Shown here piece after piece: positions 1 to 6,045 of a DNA stretch of 8,679 nucleotides. Source of the stretch: an uncultured Sulfurimonas sp. (GTDB taxonomy: Bacteria; Campylobacterota; Campylobacteria; Campylobacterales; Sulfurimonadaceae); assembly GCA_937914675.1 (NCBI GenBank), contig CALDOC010000463.1, positions 1 to 8,679 of the forward strand, read 5' to 3'. The notes under the pieces are model-generated. The model saw only the letters and a program-made list of their open reading frames with translations, did no database searches and was not told the origin of the DNA. The position numbers and the translations under genes are program-made. Every line of letters begins with the position of its first letter. Position 1 is the stretch's first letter.

Positions 1-12
1 GAAAACAAACAC

Positions 13-1923
13 ATGAAACAAACGGTAAAATTATCATTATTGTCAGTCGCTCTTTTTAGTCAGCTTCAAGCGCAAAATCAATACTCTTTAGAAGCCATAA
101 ACGTAACGGCGTCGCAAGCGACCACTCTGAGCAAAAAAGACGTAACGGACAGCGTCACCATCATCACCAAAGAGGCGATAGAAGAGGCTCGCGTCACAAA
201 CTTGAGCGAAGCCCTTAGCAAACTAGGCAACGTAACCATAAGCCAATCGGGCGGACTAGGTCAACAAACGTCGATGTTTGTGAGGGGAATGGACACGCAA
301 CGCGTTTTGGTTCTCATAGACGGCGTTCGTTTGAACGACCCGACTTCGGTGGGGGCGGCGGCCGACATATCGCAAATCATGCTTTACGACGTCGAGCAGA
401 TAGAAATCATCAAAGGCTCTCAATCGGGAGTGTGGGGAGCGGACGCCACGGGCGGGGTGATCAACATAATCACTTCAAGCGCGAAAAAAGGCGTTCATGG
501 CGTGGCTAACGTCGAGTATGGTTCGTTCGCTACAAAAAAAGCGTCTTTGCAAGCTTCCTACGCGAGTGAGGATTTTGACGTCTTGATTGGAGGGCTTTAC
601 TTAGATACTGATGGTTTTTCCGCGGTTGAACCGGTGAAGGGGAGCGCCGATTATGGGAAAAGATACGACGAGTTGGGTTTAGAAAAAGATTCGTACAACA
701 ACAACTCCTTAAATCTAAAACTAGGATACAACCTAACGAAAAACGACAGAGTTGAAGCCAAGGCTCAAATCATAGACACCTTGGTGGACTTCGACACGTC
801 GGCTTATGACATCGCCTCGGGAGCTTACCTTCCAGCCGATTCCACAGTTCCAAAGACGAGACTAAAAAATCGTTTTTACAACCTAGCGTACAAACATAGC
901 GACTCGATGAACGAGGCGCTTTTTCAGTACAATCTCTCCACTTTCAAAAGAAACGCGGAGTTGCCAAACTACACGGGCGTCGGGATAGACGAGTACGCGT
1001 ATAAAGGTTCGGTGAACGAACTCAAATTAGAAGATAAGATAAGTTACGTGGAGAATGGTTTTTTAAGAGTCGGAGCCTCTTATCAAAAGTTTGCGCAAGA
1101 GGAAGTGACGGCGAATGCGAACAAAAGTTATGGCGCCATCTCCGCGTTTGCGACAAACTACAACAAATTGGCTCTTGTTTCAGACCTAAACACCATTATA
1201 ACGGAGTCGATTCGTTACGATAAATACGATGAATTTGACAACTCCTTGACGGGTAAATTAGGCGCGAAACAGTTTTTGGGTAAGGATTATTACGTCAGCG
1301 CCAACGTCGGGACGGGTTACAATGCTCCGACTCTTGGGCAACTTTACGGACAGTTTGGGGCGAATCCAAACTTAAAACCGGAAAAATCTTTGACGAGCGA
1401 CGTCACTTTGGGAAACGACAACGTTTGGATTACAGGTTTTTACAACGAGATTAGGGATTTGATTGATTACGTTAGCGACCCGGTTACTTACGCGGGTGGC
1501 TACGCGCAAGTGGATGGAAAATCAAAATTTAAAGGCGTAGAGTTGGGATATGAAGATTATCTCTTTGACGCGGTTGGCGTCACTGCGACGTACGCGTACG
1601 TAAAAACGCAAGACGCGAAAGGAAAAGCTCTCGCTCGTCGCCCTAAAACGCAGATAGACGCCAAAGCCACGTATTACGTTTCTGAAGAGTTTGACGTGGG
1701 CGTAAACGCTCAATACATCGGCGAGAGATACAACGCGGCGGACAATCAAGGCGCGCAAACTGGAAAATACGCGGTCGTAAACTTCGTGTCAAACGTAAAA
1801 CTCAACAAAACGATTACGCTGTATGGAAAATTGGATAACGTCGCGGACAAATATTATCAAGTGGTTGACGGGTACGCCACCGCCGGACGCAGTTTATACT
1901 TTGGTCTAAACGCGAAGTACTAG
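13..1923 (+). CDS. btuB: TonB-dependent outer-membrane receptor, BtuB-like (probable cobalamin/corrinoid uptake)
   Basis: Energy-coupled outer-membrane receptor that passes a bound substrate to the periplasm using TonB/ExbBD. The 636-residue product has an N-terminal signal peptide (residues 1-20, likely cleavage after QLQA), then a TonB-box-like segment LEAINVTA (26-33). The plug domain (about 43-155) shows the family patterns VRGMDTQRVLVLIDGVRLND (90-109), VEQIEIIKGSQSGVWGADATGG and GVINIIT. The rest is alternating barrel strand sequence ending in a C-terminal aromatic residue (Tyr), as outer-membrane insertion requires. Length is close to E. coli BtuB (614). The btuF-like gene starts 10 bases downstream, and this pairing, with a FecE/BtuD ATPase further on, supports corrinoid specificity. 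Iron-siderophore or haem uptake is the main alternative, since substrate cannot be read from the receptor alone. Only 12 bases precede the ATG and they contain no clear ribosome site; any cobalamin riboswitch would lie outside the window. Confidence 0.88.
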   Translation: MKQTVKLSLLSVALFSQLQAQNQYSLEAINVTASQATTLSKKDVTDSVTIITKEAIEEARVTNLSEALSKLGNVTISQSGGLGQQTSMFVRGMDTQRVLVLIDGVRLNDPTSVGAAADISQIMLYDVEQIEIIKGSQSGVWGADATGGVINIITSSAKKGVHGVANVEYGSFATKKASLQASYASEDFDVLIGGLYLDTDGFSAVEPVKGSADYGKRYDELGLEKDSYNNNSLNLKLGYNLTKNDRVEAKAQIIDTLVDFDTSAYDIASGAYLPADSTVPKTRLKNRFYNLAYKHSDSMNEALFQYNLSTFKRNAELPNYTGVGIDEYAYKGSVNELKLEDKISYVENGFLRVGASYQKFAQEEVTANANKSYGAISAFATNYNKLALVSDLNTIITESIRYDKYDEFDNSLTGKLGAKQFLGKDYYVSANVGTGYNAPTLGQLYGQFGANPNLKPEKSLTSDVTLGNDNVWITGFYNEIRDLIDYVSDPVTYAGGYAQVDGKSKFKGVELGYEDYLFDAVGVTATYAYVKTQDAKGKALARRPKTQIDAKATYYVSEEFDVGVNAQYIGERYNAADNQGAQTGKYAVVNFVSNVKLNKTITLYGKLDNVADKYYQVVDGYATAGRSLYFGLNAKY

Positions 1924-1933
1924 AGGTTCAATC

Positions 1934-2752
1934 ATGAACATAAAAATCTTTGCCCTTTTACTCTCTCTTTTGCTCTCTCTTGAGGCGAAGGAGCGAATCG
2001 TTTCTCTAAGCCCCTCCATAACGGAGATACTTTTCGCTCTTGACGTTGGCGACGAGGTGGTGGCCACGAGCAGCTACTCCCTCTATCCAAAAGAGGCGCG
2101 AACACTTCCCGTCGTCGGGGGGAATCAAAACCCAAGTTTAGAAAAGATACTCGCTCTCGCTCCCACTCTCGTGGTTGGGCAGAGTTACAACCAAAACACT
2201 CTAAACAATCTCAATAAATTTCATGTCAACACGCTAAACGTAAGCCTAAAAACTCTCAAAAACATCCAAGATTCAATCACAAAATTAGCCAAAAAGTTGG
2301 GCAAAGAGACAAACGCCAAAGCGCTCAACGCAAAGATAACAAACGCCATAACAAACGCGCCAAAAGCCAAAACGCCGCACTCCGTCATGATAGTCTACGG
2401 ACTGAGGGAAGATTTGCGAAGCGCGACTTACATAGCGGGACGCGACGTCTTTTTTGACGACATAATTCGGGAGTGCGGCAACGCGAACGCCTACTCAAGC
2501 GACGCGACCGCGCAACCCGTCCTGAGTTATGAAAACGTAATCGCCCTCAATCCAGATCAAATAATCATCCTCCACTCTCACGCGACGGAAGCGAACGTGG
2601 ACGTAAAAAAAGCTTTAAAAAATTGGCACTCGTTGCCAACAAACGCGGCGAGAAACAAAAAAATCTCCATCGTAGACGAAGATTATCTGCACATCCCCTC
2701 GCATAGGGTGGCTCTTACCATTGAAAGACTTTGCAAAGAGATGAACGAGTAG
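1934..2752 (+). CDS. btuF: Periplasmic substrate-binding protein of an ABC importer, BtuF-like
   Basis: Periplasmic binding protein that would take the substrate from the receptor and deliver it to an inner-membrane ABC importer. The 272-residue product (E. coli BtuF is 266) has a short hydrophobic signal peptide (1-18, cleavage near SLEA) without a lipobox cysteine. The class III (helical-backbone) binding-protein pattern follows: RIVSLSPSITEILFALDVGD (21-40), LPVVGG, NPSLEKILALAPTLVVG (66-82), a basic, Asn/Ala-rich helix (about 108-147) between two lobes, and a C-terminal NWHSLPTNAARNKKISIVD segment typical of the second lobe. The linker helix contains three near-copies of ACAAACGC in the DNA. 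A TAGAGG ribosome site at 1921-1926, sharing the btuB stop codon, sits 7 bases before the ATG, so it is probably co-transcribed with the receptor gene. Cobalamin specificity is inferred from family resemblance and context. No terminator hairpin is visible after it. Confidence 0.82.
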   Translation: MNIKIFALLLSLLLSLEAKERIVSLSPSITEILFALDVGDEVVATSSYSLYPKEARTLPVVGGNQNPSLEKILALAPTLVVGQSYNQNTLNNLNKFHVNTLNVSLKTLKNIQDSITKLAKKLGKETNAKALNAKITNAITNAPKAKTPHSVMIVYGLREDLRSATYIAGRDVFFDDIIRECGNANAYSSDATAQPVLSYENVIALNPDQIIILHSHATEANVDVKKALKNWHSLPTNAARNKKISIVDEDYLHIPSHRVALTIERLCKEMNE

Positions 2753-2759
2753 ATAAATT
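2752..2759. repeat. Left copy of 8-base direct repeat GATAAATT at island border
   Basis: GATAAATT begins on the last base of the btuF stop codon and recurs at 8363-8370, just inside the start of the ATPase gene. The two copies bracket exactly the hsdM-hsdS-antitoxin-toxin-hsdR block. It may be a target-site duplication or recombination scar, but in AT-rich DNA an 8-base match can occur by chance. Confidence 0.35.
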
Positions 2760-2800
2760 ATATGTTAAAATAAGATTTAAAATTATAATAAAGAGAGCCA
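2753..2800 (+). promoter_or_regulatory. AT-rich intergenic segment with probable hsdM promoter
   Basis: These 48 bases between btuF and hsdM are almost entirely A/T. An extended -10 candidate, TGTTAAAAT, lies at 2763-2771 and would start transcription near 2778, leaving a leader that keeps the AAGAGAG ribosome site (2791-2797). A perfect TATAAT at 2784-2789 also occurs, but it would start transcription only about five bases before the ATG and lose the ribosome site. No convincing -35 box is seen, which is common in Campylobacterota. AAATTATA occurs twice (2755-2762, 2780-2787), possibly by chance in such AT-rich DNA. Confidence 0.4.
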
Positions 2801-4252
2801 ATGTTTGAACAAACTTTTAAAAATATAGACGACCTACTACACAAAGACGCGGGATGTGGGAGTGAGCTTGACTATGTCGAGCAGACTTCTTGGGTTCTAT
2901 TTTTAAAATACCTCGACGACTTAGAGCGCGACAAGCAAACAGCGGCGCTTTTAAGTGGTGAAGAGTATACAAACATTATAGCTCATGAGTATAGTTGGAG
3001 TGTGTGGGCGGCTCCAAAACTGGAGAGTGGCAAACTTGACCACGACGCCTTAAGTGGTGATGACCTCTCAGACTTTGTCAACAACTCTCTTTTTCCTTAC
3101 CTCAAAAAGTTCAAAGCAGATACCGTAAACGCGAACACCATCGAGTATAAAATTGGCGAGATATTTAGTGAACTTAAAAACCGTATTCAAAGTGGCTATA
3201 ACTTACGAGAAGTGATAAACCTCATAGACGAGTTGCGTTTTCAAACGCATGTGGAAAAACATGAGATGAGTCACTTATATGAGAGCAAAATCAAAAACAT
3301 GGGCAACGCGGGGCGAAACGGCGGAGAATACTATACTCCGCGACCTCTAATAAAAACCATAGTAAAAGTGGTCGCTCCAAAAATAGGCGAAACTGTTTAC
3401 GATGGCGCGGTGGGTTCGGCTGGGTTTTTGGTGGAAGCTTTTGAGTATCTCAAAACGAGTAAAAACCTCACGACAAACGACATAACTACTCTACAAAAGA
3501 ACACTTTTTACGGCAAAGAGAAGAAGTCTCTAGCCTACATCATCGGCGTCATGAACATGATACTCCACGGCGTCGAAGCGCCAAACATCATTCACACCAA
3601 CACGCTTGCCGAACCGCTCTCGGACATTCAAGACAAAGACCGTTACGACGTTGTTTTGGCAAATCCTCCATTTGGCGGAAAAGAGCGCGCCGAAGTGCAG
3701 CAAAACTTCCCCATAAAAACGGGTGAAACCGCTTCACTATTTTTACAGCACTTCATCAAAATCCTCAAAGCGGGAGGACGAGCGGGCATTGTCATAAAAA
3801 ACACTTTTTTAAGCAACACCGACAACGCTTCCATAGCTTTGAGAAAAGAGCTACTTACGTCTTGTAACCTTCACACGGTTTTAGACCTTCCCGGTGGAAC
3901 GTTTACAGGCGCTGGCGTAAAAACGGTCGTCTTGTTTTTCGACAAGGGAGTTAGTACCAAAAAAGTATGGTTCTACTCTCTAAACCTCGATAGAAATCTA
4001 GGAAAAACAAACCCACTCAATGAAAAAGACTTAGAAGAGTTCATTGCGTTTCAAAAAGAACAAACGCAGAGTGAAAACTCTTGGACTCTTGACGTAAATA
4101 ATATAGACCAAAGTACGTACGACCTGAGCGCCAAAAATCCAAACACTCCCGAAGAAGCTCCACTTAGAGAGCCAAACGAGATTTTAAAGCACATGGCGAA
4201 GTTGGATAAAGAGAGTGAAGAGATTTTGAAAACTGTTAAGGGTTTGTTATGA
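2801..4252 (+). CDS. hsdM: Type I restriction-modification system DNA methyltransferase (M) subunit
   Basis: N6-adenine methyltransferase subunit that uses S-adenosylmethionine and acts with HsdS to methylate the recognition site; with HsdR it forms the restriction complex. The 483-residue product starts with the helical HsdM N-terminal domain (about 1-155, with LDYVEQTSWVLFLKYLDDLE at 23-42). The catalytic domain follows: GEYYTPRPLIK (175-185), the SAM-binding motif I DGAVGSAGFL (201-210), and the adenine-methylase motif IV NPPFG (288-292). Length is typical (EcoAI HsdM is about 490). Motif I reads DGAVGSAG rather than the commoner DPACGSGG; this variant occurs in one HsdM subgroup and is not by itself a sign of inactivity. 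Its stop codon overlaps an ATG (ATGA, 4249-4252), the usual coupling to hsdS. Codon use resembles the flanking uptake genes rather than a recent import. Confidence 0.95.
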   Translation: MFEQTFKNIDDLLHKDAGCGSELDYVEQTSWVLFLKYLDDLERDKQTAALLSGEEYTNIIAHEYSWSVWAAPKLESGKLDHDALSGDDLSDFVNNSLFPYLKKFKADTVNANTIEYKIGEIFSELKNRIQSGYNLREVINLIDELRFQTHVEKHEMSHLYESKIKNMGNAGRNGGEYYTPRPLIKTIVKVVAPKIGETVYDGAVGSAGFLVEAFEYLKTSKNLTTNDITTLQKNTFYGKEKKSLAYIIGVMNMILHGVEAPNIIHTNTLAEPLSDIQDKDRYDVVLANPPFGGKERAEVQQNFPIKTGETASLFLQHFIKILKAGGRAGIVIKNTFLSNTDNASIALRKELLTSCNLHTVLDLPGGTFTGAGVKTVVLFFDKGVSTKKVWFYSLNLDRNLGKTNPLNEKDLEEFIAFQKEQTQSENSWTLDVNNIDQSTYDLSAKNPNTPEEAPLREPNEILKHMAKLDKESEEILKTVKGLL

Positions 4253-4284
4253 AGAACTTCTTTTTAGGTGCGTCTCGTGGGTAG
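4237..4284 (+). other. Ribosome site and 11-codon reading frame at the expected hsdS start
   Basis: A Shine-Dalgarno-like TAAGGG (4237-4242) sits 6 bases before an ATG (4249) that overlaps the hsdM stop as ATGA, the classic hsdM-hsdS junction. The frame from this ATG reads MKNFFLGASRG and stops at TAG 4282-4284. Removing one G from the GGG at 4279-4281 would join it in frame to the long hsdS frame as ...ASRGSVLREGWEV..., giving a 386-residue HsdS. It is therefore either the true start of a frameshifted hsdS, or a short leader peptide that feeds re-initiation at TTG 4289, four bases after the stop. Confidence 0.55.
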
Positions 4285-5410
4285 TGTTTTGAGAGAGGGG
4301 TGGGAAGTTCGGAAGCTTAATGAAATAGCTAATATAAGAACAGGTAAATGGAATGCAAATCATTCAATAGATAATGGTGAATTTAGATTTTACACTTGTG
4401 CTTATAATTATCTTCAATGCAATACAAAAAGATTCTCTGGTGAATGCTTAATTCTTCCAGGAAATGGTGTAAATGTTGGTGAAGTTTTTTATTATAATGG
4501 TGATTTTGATGCATATCAGAGAACTTATGTTTTAAGTGAAATCAAAATTATTGCCAAATATCTTCATTTTCATATGACCTATTTTTGGAAAGAGTTAGGA
4601 ACAAAAAAACAGTATGGTTCTGCTACAAATTTTATTAAAATTGGTAATTTTGAAGATTATGATGTTTCTTTTCCTCCACTCCAAGAACAAGAAAAAATAG
4701 TAGCCATTTTAGACGAGGCTTTTAGTGCGATTGACAAAGCCAAAGCAAACGCCGAGCTAAACCTACAAAACGCCAAAGAACTTTTTGAGAGTTATTTGCA
4801 AAGCGTGTTTGAGAATAGAGGCGAGGGTTGGGAAGAGAATAAATTAAATGATGTTTGTAAAATTACATCAAAACTTATAGACCCTAAACAAGAAGAATTT
4901 CAAAATCTTATTCATATAGGAGCTGGAAATATTGAATCAGAAAAAGGAACTTTAATTGGTTTAAAAACAGCCAAAGAAGAAAATTTAATTTCAGGAAAAT
5001 TTTTATTTGATGAGACTATGGTGCTTTACAGTAAAATTCGTCCATACCTAATGAAAGTTGTACGATGTAATTTTAAAGGTTTATGTAGTGCTGACATATA
5101 TCCTTTAGTACCAATTAAAGACAAAATAACTCAAGATTTTTTATATCATTTATTATTATCAAGTCATTTTACTGAATATGCAATGGAAGGTTCTCAAAGA
5201 GCTGGAATGCCAAAAGTAAATCGAAAACATCTTTTTGAATACACTTTCTATTGTCCACCATTTCAAGAACAAAAAACAATAGTAAAAAGACTAGACACCC
5301 TCTCAAAACAAACAAAAGCCCTAGAAAAAATCTACCAAGAAAAACTACGCGACTTAGACGAACTCAAAAAGTCCATCTTGCAAAAGGCTTTTAGTGGAGA
5401 ACTTACATAG
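4268..5410 (+). CDS. hsdS: Type I restriction-modification system specificity (S) subunit, N-terminus uncertain
   Basis: DNA-recognition subunit; its two target-recognition domains (TRDs) each read half of a split site and direct both methylation and restriction. The longest open frame (380 residues from GTG 4268) shows the two-fold HsdS plan: TRD1 from GWEVRKLNEI (11-20) to about 137; a central conserved helix beginning PPLQEQEKIVAILDEAFSAI (136-155) and running to about 187; TRD2 from GWEENKLNDV (188-197) to about 330; and a C-terminal helix PPFQEQKTIVKRLD to QKAFSGELT. Size is normal for a two-TRD protein. The start is unsettled: GTG 4268 has no ribosome site, TTG 4289 (giving MREGWEV) has only a weak GTGGG, and the well-placed ATG at 4249 is one base out of frame. 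Both TRD-coding stretches are AT-rich while the helix-coding stretches match hsdM and hsdR, as expected if TRDs were exchanged by recombination. The stop codon lies inside a perfect inverted repeat. Confidence 0.9.
   Translation: MRLVGSVLREGWEVRKLNEIANIRTGKWNANHSIDNGEFRFYTCAYNYLQCNTKRFSGECLILPGNGVNVGEVFYYNGDFDAYQRTYVLSEIKIIAKYLHFHMTYFWKELGTKKQYGSATNFIKIGNFEDYDVSFPPLQEQEKIVAILDEAFSAIDKAKANAELNLQNAKELFESYLQSVFENRGEGWEENKLNDVCKITSKLIDPKQEEFQNLIHIGAGNIESEKGTLIGLKTAKEENLISGKFLFDETMVLYSKIRPYLMKVVRCNFKGLCSADIYPLVPIKDKITQDFLYHLLLSSHFTEYAMEGSQRAGMPKVNRKHLFEYTFYCPPFQEQKTIVKRLDTLSKQTKALEKIYQEKLRDLDELKKSILQKAFSGELT
4682..4702 (+). repeat. Internal hsdS direct repeat, copy 1 (QEQEKIV region)
   Basis: This 21-base stretch, CAAGAACAAG followed by AAAAAATAGTA, matches 19 of 21 bases at 5264-5284. 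Both encode the QEQ..IV start of the conserved helices after TRD1 and TRD2. Such repeats are the usual crossover points for TRD exchange. Confidence 0.75.
5264..5284 (+). repeat. Internal hsdS direct repeat, copy 2 (QEQKTIV region)
   Basis: Second copy of the repeat at 4682-4702, differing at 2 of 21 bases. A further exact match, AGGCTTTTAGTG (4716-4727 and 5385-5396), encodes the AFS of both helices in the same frame and extends the pairing. Confidence 0.75.
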
Positions 5411-5431
5411 GGACAACTTCTCCCTATGTAA
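5403..5431. repeat. Perfect 10-base inverted repeat at hsdS end
   Basis: TTACATAGGG (5403-5412) and CCCTATGTAA (5422-5431) pair perfectly around a 9-base loop, and the left arm contains the hsdS stop codon. The downstream side is an A-run, not a T-run, so it is not a standard intrinsic terminator on the + strand. It may stabilise the hsdMS mRNA 3' end, or act as a protein-binding site: the right arm reaches the -35 area of the antitoxin promoter, and the arms share TTACATA with the operator at 5453-5468. Confidence 0.7.
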
Positions 5432-5444
5432 AAAAAGAATATGA

Positions 5445-5450
5445 TATAAT
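5445..5450 (+). promoter_or_regulatory. -10 box of the antitoxin-toxin promoter
   Basis: A perfect TATAAT lies 30 bases before the antitoxin ATG, placing the transcription start near 5456-5458. No good -35 hexamer is seen about 17 bases upstream (CCCTAT falls there), though an A-run lies between. A strong ribosome site, AAAAGGAG (5468-5475), follows 5 bases before the ATG. The promoter would serve the antitoxin and toxin, and probably hsdR, since no terminator separates them. Confidence 0.6.
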
Positions 5451-5452
5451 AC

Positions 5453-5468
5453 TGTATTACATAATACA
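5453..5468. promoter_or_regulatory. Palindromic operator over the antitoxin-toxin transcription start
   Basis: TGTATTA-CA-TAATACA is a 7-base inverted repeat with a 2-base centre, placed directly after the -10 box so that it covers the predicted transcription start. Ribbon-helix-helix antitoxins, alone or with their toxin, typically repress their own promoters at such palindromes, so this is the likely autoregulatory site. That the adjacent antitoxin binds it is inference. Confidence 0.6.
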
Positions 5469-5480
5469 AAAGGAGTCATC

Positions 5481-5708
5481 ATGTTAGCTACTGTAAGACT
5501 AAATAGTGAGATGGAGGAGATTTTAACTTCGATTACTGAGCGTTTTCATAAAAAGAAAAGCGATGTAATACGTGAAGCAATAAGATTTTACGCAGATGAA
5601 CTCAACAAAAACCAAAAAACTCGTATGCAAAAGGCTATGGATAAAACAGCTAAAAGTGACTTTACAGAGTACAAAACATTAGAAGAGAGCCTGAATGACG
5701 GCTTGTAG
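5481..5708 (+). CDS. Ribbon-helix-helix antitoxin of a MazEF/PemIK-type module
   Basis: Small DNA-binding antitoxin, 75 residues, expected to neutralise the adjacent MazF-like toxin and to repress the shared promoter. The N-terminal half follows the ribbon-helix-helix plan: a strand LATVRLNSEM (2-11), helix MEEILTSITERFH (11-23), a KKKSD turn (24-28) and helix DVIREAIRFYADEL (28-41). The C-terminal half (42-75) is charged and probably disordered until it binds toxin, as in other antitoxins. The start is supported by an AGGAG at 5471-5475. The gene overlaps the toxin gene by 14 bases, which couples their translation. It is AT-rich and sits between hsdS and hsdR, so it was probably acquired separately from the restriction genes. 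A CopG/ParD-like family name would also fit. Confidence 0.85.
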   Translation: MLATVRLNSEMEEILTSITERFHKKKSDVIREAIRFYADELNKNQKTRMQKAMDKTAKSDFTEYKTLEESLNDGL

Positions 5709-6036
5709 AGGGGAGATTTGGCTTATAAACCTAAACCCTATGAAAAAGAACGATGAAATAGGAAAAATCCGCCCTGCGCTTGTTTTACAAAATGATGAAC
5801 TAAACTCAGCAAACTATCCTACAACTATCATTTTACCGCTTACAACATCACTCATAGACGATGCCGAGCCTCTAAGATACAGAGTAACTTCGCGAGATAA
5901 ACTAGAACAAGATTCAGATATTCTCATTGCAAATATTCGCGCAATTGATAATGCGTGTTTTATAGAAAAATTAGCAATTCTTAGCAGTAAAGAAGTTTTT
6001 TATATAAAAAATCTACTTGATGAAGTTTTGAGATAA
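5695..6036 (+). CDS. mazF: MazF/PemK-family mRNA interferase toxin
   Basis: Sequence-specific endoribonuclease that cleaves mRNA and stops growth when free of antitoxin. The 113-residue product has the family landmarks: RGEIWLINLNP (5-15), IRPALVLQND (25-34), TTIILPLTTS (43-52) and DSDILIANIRAID (73-85). Arg26 and Thr50 line up by motif with the catalytic Arg25 and Thr48 of Bacillus subtilis MazF, so the enzyme looks intact. Length is normal (110-120). The ATG lies inside the antitoxin gene, preceded by an AGAAGAGAG ribosome site (5681-5689). The hsdR ATG follows the stop by 9 bases. The cleavage sequence cannot be deduced from the sequence. Confidence 0.9.
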   Translation: MTACRGEIWLINLNPMKKNDEIGKIRPALVLQNDELNSANYPTTIILPLTTSLIDDAEPLRYRVTSRDKLEQDSDILIANIRAIDNACFIEKLAILSSKEVFYIKNLLDEVLR

Positions 6037-6045
6037 AGAGTTAAA

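Noticed and set aside
1..12. Cobalamin riboswitch upstream of the receptor gene
   Set aside because: Only 12 bases precede the ATG, so nothing of a riboswitch can be seen; its presence outside the window is unknown.
1522..1758. 78-codon minus-strand open frame inside the receptor gene
   Set aside because: Arg/Val-rich shadow of barrel-strand codons with no supporting signal.
2309..2359. ACAAACGC repeats in btuF as a tandem repeat element
   Set aside because: Three near-copies at irregular spacing encode Asn/Ala residues of the linker helix; codon bias explains them.
2784..2789. TATAAT as the main hsdM promoter
   Set aside because: It would start transcription about five bases before the ATG and exclude the AAGAGAG ribosome site; the extended -10 at 2763-2771 fits better.
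5403..5440. Intrinsic terminator for hsdMS
   Set aside because: The stem is perfect but is followed by A residues, not T residues, on the + strand, and there is no converging gene on the - strand to use the opposite T-run. Kept as an inverted repeat only.
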